This document shows positions 58,248 through 64,000 of a DNA stretch of 64,000 nt, one piece after another. Source of the DNA: Staphylococcus schleiferi (lineage in GTDB: Bacteria; Bacillota; Bacilli; Staphylococcales; Staphylococcaceae); NCBI RefSeq assembly GCF_900458895.1, contig NZ_LR962863.1:310001-374000 (forward strand), written 5' to 3'. The notes under the pieces are model-generated. The model saw only the letters and a program-made list of their open reading frames with translations. It was not told the DNA's origin and did not search any database. The translations under genes were made by a program, and so were the position numbers. Positions within the stretch are counted from its first letter, which is position 1. Every line of letters begins with the position of its first letter.

Positions 58248-59873
58248 GTGCATAAAAAATATAAGCTAATGGACTGGGTTGTTTTTATTGGGACAGCAAT
58301 TGTATTATTAATGGCTGTTATCCCGATGATGGTCTTCCCAGAACAGAGTCGTTCAGTTGTTGTTGCGATGAATAATTTCGTCACTTCAAAACTTGGGGCG
58401 ATTTATCTCGTATTGGGGTTAGCGATTTTTTGTTTTGTTTTATACATAGCATTTGGAAAATATGGGTCAGTGACTTTAGGTCGTGCGAGTGATAAACCCG
58501 AATTTAGTGACTTTGCATGGGCATCCATGTTATTTTGTGCCGGCATTGGCTCAGATATATTATATTGGGGTGTCATCGAGTGGGCATATTATTATCAAGG
58601 CCCGCCTCATGGTGCAAAACCTTTATCTGACGAAGCACTTAACTTTGCGACGATGTATGGTATGTTTCATTGGGGACCGATTGCATGGGCGATATATGTA
58701 CTTCCTGCCTTACCAATTGGATATCTCGTATTTGTGAAAAAGCAACCTGTTTTTAAAATCAGTCAAGCTTGTCGACCAATATTGAAAGGTCAGACAGACA
58801 AATTTTTAGGAAAACTTGTTGATATTTTATTCATCTTTGGTCTTATTGGAGGAACAGCAACATCACTGGCTTTAGGGGTCCCTATGATTTCAGCCGGTCT
58901 TGAAAAGCTATTTGGTATAGATGGTACAAGTATGGTCGTGAAGAGTATCGTGCTCTTATGTATTACAATTGTATTTGCATATAGTTCATACCAAGGTTTG
59001 AAAAAGGGCATTCAAGTTTTAAGTGACTTGAACGTATGGCTTTCCTTCATTTTACTTGGCTTTATTTTTATCGTTGGTCCAACGATCTTTATTATGGAAA
59101 CAACGGTTACTGGCTTCGGTAATATGTTGAAAAACTTCTTCCAAATGGCCACTTGGTTGGAGCCGTTCGGTGGCATTGGCGGACGTGAGGAAACAAAATT
59201 CCCACAACAATGGACGATTTTCTATTGGTCATGGTGGATTGTTTACGCACCATTTATCGGTCTGTTTATTGCGCGAATCTCAAAAGGTCGTACTTTAAAA
59301 GAAGTAATATTAGGAACGATTGTTTACGGTACATTTGGTTGTGTGCTGTTCTTCGGTATTTTTGGTAACTATGCTGTTTATTTACAAATTTCAGGTCAAT
59401 TTGATGTGATTCATTACTTAAATGCACATGGCACGGAGGCAACGATTATTGAAGTGATTAGTCATTTACCGTTCCCACAAATTGTTATTGGCTTGTTCAT
59501 TATTTCAGCCTTTTTATTCTTGGTGACAACCTTTGACTCTGCGTCGTATATTGTTGCAGCGGCAACACAAAAGCGTGTTAAAGGAGAACCAATTAAAGCC
59601 AATCGATTATTTTGGGCGTTTGCTTTATGCTTACTTCCATTCTCGTTAATGCTTGTCGGTGGTGAAAAGGCACTTGAAATACTACAAACCGCATCTATTG
59701 TTGCGGGTGTACCTTTAATTGTCATATTTATCATTATTATGATTTCGTTTATGATGATTCTCGCAGGAGATCGGATTGCGCTACAATCACGTGCTGATCG
59801 TTTTAAACGTATTGAACGCCGATCGTTGAGGATTTTAAGAGTTGGCGAAGATGAAGAGGATGACAATCTATAA
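58248..59873 (+). CDS. cudT: BCCT-family choline/betaine transporter
   Basis: This 541-residue transporter has 12 helices of the betaine-choline-carnitine family. It starts with GTG (MHKKYKLMDW) after AAGGGGTGC. The BCCT aromatic box appears in WTIFYWSWWIVYAPFIGLFIARISKGRTLKEV. GIGSDILYWGVIEWAYYY, the Gly-rich helix 3 region with its substrate-site Trp/Tyr, is also clear. Placed before cudC-betB-betA, it most likely imports choline for betaine synthesis. Confidence 0.87.
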   Translation: MHKKYKLMDWVVFIGTAIVLLMAVIPMMVFPEQSRSVVVAMNNFVTSKLGAIYLVLGLAIFCFVLYIAFGKYGSVTLGRASDKPEFSDFAWASMLFCAGIGSDILYWGVIEWAYYYQGPPHGAKPLSDEALNFATMYGMFHWGPIAWAIYVLPALPIGYLVFVKKQPVFKISQACRPILKGQTDKFLGKLVDILFIFGLIGGTATSLALGVPMISAGLEKLFGIDGTSMVVKSIVLLCITIVFAYSSYQGLKKGIQVLSDLNVWLSFILLGFIFIVGPTIFIMETTVTGFGNMLKNFFQMATWLEPFGGIGGREETKFPQQWTIFYWSWWIVYAPFIGLFIARISKGRTLKEVILGTIVYGTFGCVLFFGIFGNYAVYLQISGQFDVIHYLNAHGTEATIIEVISHLPFPQIVIGLFIISAFLFLVTTFDSASYIVAAATQKRVKGEPIKANRLFWAFALCLLPFSLMLVGGEKALEILQTASIVAGVPLIVIFIIIMISFMMILAGDRIALQSRADRFKRIERRSLRILRVGEDEEDDNL

Positions 59874-59879
59874 AAATAG

Positions 59880-59922
59880 AAAAAGCTTTATGGTGTCTTA
59901 ACGGACGCCATAAAGCTTTTTT
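59880..59922. terminator. Terminator between cudT and cudC
   Basis: AAAAGCTTTATGG pairs perfectly with CCATAAAGCTTTT, with a T-run on both strands. It is shared by the convergent cudT and cudC genes. Confidence 0.9.
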
Positions 59923-59956
59923 GATGAGGTATCCAACTTTGTTATTGAAATAAAAT

Positions 59957-60517
59957 TTATTTTTTTATGTCTTTAGCTTCAGGAATAGGGAAGTGTTCAA
60001 ATATTTCTCCCGATTTTAATGCATCACTAATGGATTCTAACCAATAGTAATAAATACGAGAATGTTCTAAATGGGCTTTTATTTCTATCGCTTCTTCTCT
60101 CGTTGCTTCATCCACATCTTCAGCTGCAATAATCTTATCAATCATCGCTTCTGATTCTCTGAGTGCAGCCATATTGATTGAAATTTCACGGTTCCATTTT
60201 CTAGTGAAAAAGTTACAGAAAAACTCAAAGAAGTCTTTTTCAGCTTCAAAATGTTGTTTACGACTGCCTCGAGTTAAGCGTTGCTTAACAATGTCATATT
60301 CTTGCAATTTCTTAACGCCCGCACTCATGCTTGGCTTACTCATTTGTAATTCTTGACGCATTTCATCCAATGTCATGCTGTCTTTGAATAACATAATGCC
60401 GTAGAGGTTTCCGACACTACGATTAATCCCATATAAATCCATTGTTTCAGCGATTGAATTAATAACAATATCTTTCGCGACTTCGAGTTGTGCTTCGTGT
60501 GATTTTGGTCGTGCCAC
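59957..60517 (-). CDS. cudC: CudC/GbsR-type MarR-like regulator of choline use
   Basis: This 186-residue winged-helix regulator is related to GbsR of Bacillus, which senses choline. It starts with GTG (MARPKSHEAQLE) after GGGAGGTGA. DEMRQELQMSKPSMSAGVKKLQEYDIVKQRLTRGSRKQHFEA is the MarR-like DNA-binding helix pair and wing. A C-terminal helical part (TRKWNREISINM, YYYWLESISDALKSGEIFEHFP) would bind ligand and dimerise. It is divergent from betB. The palindromes between them are likely operators. Confidence 0.88.
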   Translation of the reverse strand: MARPKSHEAQLEVAKDIVINSIAETMDLYGINRSVGNLYGIMLFKDSMTLDEMRQELQMSKPSMSAGVKKLQEYDIVKQRLTRGSRKQHFEAEKDFFEFFCNFFTRKWNREISINMAALRESEAMIDKIIAAEDVDEATREEAIEIKAHLEHSRIYYYWLESISDALKSGEIFEHFPIPEAKDIKK

Positions 60518-60538
60518 GATATCTCACCTCCCTAAAAA

Positions 60539-60563
60539 TTAACTCGTTAATAGCGTTAACGCT
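60539..60563. promoter_or_regulatory. Palindromic operators at the cudC start
   Basis: TTAAC-TC-GTTAA (60539-60550) and the perfect 12-bp palindrome AGCGTTAACGCT (60552-60563) sit side by side, 20-45 bases upstream of cudC. Both contain GTTAA, which recurs near betB. Confidence 0.6.
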
Positions 60564-60698
60564 CTAAATTTTAATCTTTAATTAAATATAAATCAAATGT
60601 TCATTAATAATTTAACGGTTTTTTTGGCACACTGCAAATCCAAGCAATGTCGATTGACATGGCACTTTTTCTTGTGATAAAGTTAAATTTGTGAAATT

Positions 60699-60727
60699 CG
60701 TTAAATAAAAACTTAACAAACTTAACG
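60699..60727. promoter_or_regulatory. GTTAA/TTAAC half-sites before betB
   Basis: CGTTAA (60699-60704), CTTAAC (60712-60717) and CTTAACG (60721-60727) repeat the half-site seen at cudC. They abut the betB ribosome site GGAGG, so a repressor could block the betBA transcript. Confidence 0.45.
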
Positions 60728-60738
60728 GAGGTATATGC

Positions 60739-62238
60739 ATGGAATTTGTAAACCAATTATCTCGTCGTCAATATATTGATGGGGAATGGGTAGAAAGCAG
60801 CAATCAAGCGACACGTCAAATTCTCAATCCTTATAACCAAGAAGTGATTATAGAAGTAGCAGAAGGTACGAATGAAGATGTAGAACGTGCAATTCTAGCA
60901 GCAAGACGTTCATTTGATGAAGGTGTGTATGCACTTGAAACAGCTGAGAACAAAGGTAAGAAGGTTCGTGCAATTGCGGACCAAATCAAAGCGCACCGTG
61001 AAGAATTGGCACATTTAGAAACTTTAGATACAGGTAAAACTTTAGAAGAATCTCTTGCAGATATGGATGATATACACAATGTATTTATGTATTTTGCAGG
61101 TTTAGCAGATAAAGACGGGGGCGAATTAATTAATTCACCTATCCCAAATACAGAAAGTAAAATCGTTAAAGAGCCAATCGGTGTTGTCACTCAGATTACA
61201 CCTTGGAACTATCCGCTATTACAAGCTTCATGGAAAATTGCGCCAGCACTTGCAACAGGTTGTTCTATTGTCATGAAGCCAAGTGAAATTACACCTTTAA
61301 CAACCATTCGCGTATTTGAGCTTATGGAAGAGGTCGGTTTTCCTAAAGGCGTTATTAATTTAGTTTTAGGCGCAGGCTCTGAGATTGGTGACGTCATGTC
61401 TACGCACCCTGAAGTGGATTTAGTGTCATTTACAGGCGGTATCCAAACAGGTAAACGTATTATGAAACAAGCCGCAGAGCATGTTACGAATATTGCGCTT
61501 GAACTTGGTGGTAAAAACCCAAATGTTATTTTTGAAGATGCTGATTTTGATTTAGCTGTTGATCAAGCATTAAATGGTGGCTTTTTCCATGCAGGTCAAG
61601 TATGTTCAGCGGGTTCTCGTATTATCGTTCATCATTCTATTAAAGATAAATTTGAAAAAGCATTAATTGAGCGTGTTCAAAATATCAAATTAGGTAATGG
61701 ATTTGATGAAGATACAGAAATGGGACCACTTATTTCTGAACAACATCGTGACAAAGTTGAAAAATATATGACTATTGCGCAAGAAGAAGGCGCAAAAATT
61801 GCTATCGGTGGTAAGCGACCATCTAGAGAAGATTTAAAAAATGGTTATTTCTTTGAGCCGACAATCATCACAAACTGTGACACGTCTATGCGTATCGTTC
61901 AAGAAGAAGTGTTTGGTCCTGTTGTAACGATTGAAGGTTTTGACACAGAAGAAGAAGCTATCAAATTAGCTAATGACTCTATCTATGGTCTTGCAGGCGG
62001 TGTCTTTACGAAAGATATCGGAAAAGCACAACGTGTTGCATCAAAAATGAGAATGGGTACAGTCTGGATCAATGATTTCCATCCTTATTTTGCACAAGCA
62101 CCATGGGGTGGTTATAAACAATCAGGTATCGGTCGCGAACTTGGACATCACGGTTTAGAAGAATATCTAGAAACAAAACACATCTTAATGAATACAAGCC
62201 CTGAGCCAGTTCACTGGTTTGGCCAGTCAGAATCATAA
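60739..62238 (+). CDS. betB: Betaine-aldehyde dehydrogenase
   Basis: This NAD-dependent enzyme oxidises betaine aldehyde to glycine betaine, the osmoprotectant (GbsA/CudA in Gram-positives). It has 499 residues with the full aldehyde-dehydrogenase set: TPWNYPLLQASWKIAPALATG, SFTGGIQTGKRIM, the catalytic Glu in LELGGKNPN, the nucleophile in GQVCSAGSR, and EVFGPVV. GGAGG is seven bases before the ATG. betA follows after 168 bases, likely in one transcript. Confidence 0.93.
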   Translation: MEFVNQLSRRQYIDGEWVESSNQATRQILNPYNQEVIIEVAEGTNEDVERAILAARRSFDEGVYALETAENKGKKVRAIADQIKAHREELAHLETLDTGKTLEESLADMDDIHNVFMYFAGLADKDGGELINSPIPNTESKIVKEPIGVVTQITPWNYPLLQASWKIAPALATGCSIVMKPSEITPLTTIRVFELMEEVGFPKGVINLVLGAGSEIGDVMSTHPEVDLVSFTGGIQTGKRIMKQAAEHVTNIALELGGKNPNVIFEDADFDLAVDQALNGGFFHAGQVCSAGSRIIVHHSIKDKFEKALIERVQNIKLGNGFDEDTEMGPLISEQHRDKVEKYMTIAQEEGAKIAIGGKRPSREDLKNGYFFEPTIITNCDTSMRIVQEEVFGPVVTIEGFDTEEEAIKLANDSIYGLAGGVFTKDIGKAQRVASKMRMGTVWINDFHPYFAQAPWGGYKQSGIGRELGHHGLEEYLETKHILMNTSPEPVHWFGQSES

Positions 62239-62296
62239 ATTGAACCATTGAATGAGCGTTTGTCATTTTATATGACAGACTTCTTTCAAAGTAAAA

Positions 62297-62353
62297 AGGT
62301 GTGAAAGATTGACGTAAAAGCAACGATAAGCGCTAAACGTTTCTTTCACATCT
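62297..62353 (+). repeat. Inverted repeat between betB and betA
   Basis: AGGTGTGAAAGA (62297-62308) and TCTTTCACATCT (62342-62353) match at 11 of 12 positions with a 33-base loop. No T-run follows, so an mRNA processing or stability hairpin is more likely than a terminator. Confidence 0.5.
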
Positions 62354-62406
62354 GTACATAGTTTGAAATAGCGCGTCAGTATACAACTACGAGGAGGATT
62401 TTTGTT

Positions 62407-64000
62407 ATGAGTAAAGCGTACGACAAAATGTATGATTATATCATTATCGGTGGTGGGAGTGCTGGATCTGTATTAGGTGCTCGCCTCAGTGAAGATAAAG
62501 ACAAAAAAGTCTTAGTACTTGAAGCAGGACGCAGTGATTACCCTTGGGATTTGTTAATTCAAATGCCAGCTGCTTTAATGTATCCATCAGGTAACCGCCT
62601 TTACGATTGGAAATATGAAACAGATGGCGAACCGCATATGGGCGGACGTAAAGTTTTCCATACACGTGGTAAAGTGTTAGGTGGATCAAGTTCAATCAAT
62701 GGGATGATTTATCAACGTGGTAACCCACTAGACTATGAAAAATGGGGTAAACCTGAAGGCATGGATACTTGGGATTATGCTCACTGTTTACCTTACTTCA
62801 AACGTTTAGAAACGACTTTTGGTGCAGAAGCAGATGATCCAATACGTGGTTTAAATGGACCTATCAAATTACGTCGTGGTCCTGCTGATAACCCGTTATT
62901 CCACGCATTTTTCGATGCAGCTGTCGAAGCGGGTTATAAAAAGACGAAAGATGTGAATGGTTTCCGTCAAGAAGGATTTGGACCATTTGATAGTCAAATC
63001 CATAATGGCCGCCGTGTTTCTGCTTCACGTGCTTATTTACGTCCAGCAATGAAACGCCAAAACCTAACAGTAAAAACACGTGCATTTGTTGAAAAACTTC
63101 ATTTTGATGGCAATACCGTTACAGGTGTGACTTATAAACGAAATGGTCGTTTACACAAAGTGCTCGCAAAAGAAGTTATCTTATCTGGTGGCGCATTTAA
63201 CACACCACAATTGCTACAATTGTCAGGTATCGGTGATTCTGAACATTTACGTTCATTAGGTATCGAACCTCGTATTCACTTACCGGGTGTCGGTGAAAAC
63301 TTTGAAGACCACTTAGAAGTGTATATTCAACATACTTGTAAAGAGCCTGTCTCATTACAACCTAGCTTAAATATTTTCAAAATGCCATTTATTGGTTTGG
63401 AATGGTTAACACGTCGTACAGGTGCAGCATCAAGTAACCACTTTGAAGGTGGTGGATTCGTTCGCTCAAATAATGATGTGAAATATCCAAACTTAATGTT
63501 CCATTTCTTACCACTTGCAGTACGCTATGATGGACAAAAAGCAGATACAGCACATGGTTACCAAGTTCATGTTGGACCAATGTATTCAAATTCAAGAGGT
63601 AGCTTGAAAATCACATCAACGAACCCATATGTTAAACCAAAATTTGTATTTAACTATTTATCTACAGAGGAAGATAAACGCGAATGGGTTGAAGCTATCC
63701 GCGTCGCACGTAACATTTTAAAACAACCTGCACTTGACCCTTATAATGGTGGAGAAATTTCACCAGGACCTTCTGTTCAAACAGATGAAGAAATTTTAGA
63801 TTGGGTGCGTCGAGACGCTGAAACAGCATTACACCCATCTTGTAGTGCAAAAATGGGTCCTGCTTCAGACCCAATGGCAGTCGTAGATCCATTAACAATG
63901 AAAGTACACGGCATGGAAAACTTACGTGTAGTAGACGCGTCAGTGATGCCAACAACAACAAATGGTAATATTCACGCACCTGTATTAATGCTTGCTGAAA
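62407..64000 (+). CDS. betA: Choline dehydrogenase, 3' end cut by window
   Basis: This FAD-dependent GMC oxidoreductase converts choline to betaine aldehyde (CudB in staphylococci). The frame is open for 531 codons to the window edge; about 30-40 residues are missing. The FAD-binding start is [34 protein letters not shown] and [17 protein letters not shown] are the two GMC signatures. The active-site His lies in [18 protein letters not shown] precedes ATG 62407. Together with cudT and betB it completes the choline-to-betaine pathway. Confidence 0.93.
   Translation, partial: MSKAYDKMYDYIIIGGGSAGSVLGARLSEDKDKKVLVLEAGRSDYPWDLLIQMPAALMYPSGNRLYDWKYETDGEPHMGGRKVFHTRGKVLGGSSSINGMIYQRGNPLDYEKWGKPEGMDTWDYAHCLPYFKRLETTFGAEADDPIRGLNGPIKLRRGPADNPLFHAFFDAAVEAGYKKTKDVNGFRQEGFGPFDSQIHNGRRVSASRAYLRPAMKRQNLTVKTRAFVEKLHFDGNTVTGVTYKRNGRLHKVLAKEVILSGGAFNTPQLLQLSGIGDSEHLRSLGIEPRIHLPGVGENFEDHLEVYIQHTCKEPVSLQPSLNIFKMPFIGLEWLTRRTGAASSNHFEGGGFVRSNNDVKYPNLMFHFLPLAVRYDGQKADTAHGYQVHVGPMYSNSRGSLKITSTNPYVKPKFVFNYLSTEEDKREWVEAIRVARNILKQPALDPYNGGEISPGPSVQTDEEILDWVRRDAETALHPSCSAKMGPASDPMAVVDPLTMKVHGMENLRVVDASVMPTTTNGNIHAPVLMLAE

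Overview
The window looks like the chromosome of a Staphylococcus. It is AT-rich, has strong AGGAGG-type ribosome binding sites, and carries genera-typical gene sets: saePQRS, the fad cluster, hptRSA-uhpT, the choline (cud/bet) locus, a TarM-like glycosyltransferase and an AdcA-ZinT zinc lipoprotein. The proteins are clearly related to those of S. aureus as I remember them but are divergent, so this is probably another species. I cannot name it from the sequence alone. No rRNA, tRNA, CRISPR array or prophage was seen. The only mobile-element trace is a broken ISL3-type transposase.

Region by region. Positions 1-6.6 kb hold a fatty-acid degradation operon on the minus strand (fadX-fadE-fadD-fadB, the last cut by the window edge) with a near-consensus CcpA (cre) palindrome at its promoter. 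Positions 6.9-10.5 kb hold a minus-strand ABC importer of the sulfonate/nitrate/taurine type with an acyl-CoA-dehydrogenase-like flavoprotein. Positions 10.6-13.8 kb hold single genes: a DUF4242-like protein, a P-loop kinase, a redoxin and ribokinase. Positions 13.9-16.3 kb are gene-poor, with the transposase remnant and an orphan promoter with an MntR-like operator. Positions 16.3-19.0 kb are saePQRS. Positions 19.2-21.7 kb are anaerobic ribonucleotide reductase nrdDG behind tandem NrdR boxes. Positions 21.8-27.3 kb hold two adjacent SAM-I riboswitch units. The first is metY with a transcription terminator. The second is a five-gene operon (flavin monooxygenase, sodium:solute symporter, a 42-residue membrane protein, a tautomerase and a 60-residue protein) whose riboswitch appears to act on translation.

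Positions 27.4-31.6 kb hold a DJ-1/PfpI protein, Zur-regulated adcA, a class I aldolase and a small secreted peptide. Positions 32-39.1 kb hold a degenerate acetolactate-decarboxylase paralogue, panE, uhpT and its hptRSA sensing system. Positions 39.3-45.5 kb hold a 31-residue protein, a tarM-like gene joined to gtaB, a C4-dicarboxylate carrier and a GPH symporter. Positions 45.7-51.5 kb hold a nucleoside hydrolase, a lipase, cardiolipin synthase and thiC under a TPP riboswitch. Positions 51.8-57.8 kb hold a nickel/cobalt transporter, a CynX-type exporter with a divergent XRE-cupin regulator, a possible structured RNA, a DedA protein and mntH with an MntR operator. Positions 58.2-64.0 kb are the choline-to-glycine-betaine locus (BCCT transporter, CudC/GbsR regulator, betB, betA cut by the window edge).

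Four genes (fadE, adcA, hptS, thiC) are each split by exactly one surplus base in or next to a short homopolymer. The uniform pattern suggests base-calling or assembly errors more than four separate gene losses. Metal and nutrient limitation is the common thread of control: Zur on adcA, MntR on mntH and possibly near the aldolase, SAM and TPP riboswitches, and cre sites on fadX, rbsK and uhpT.
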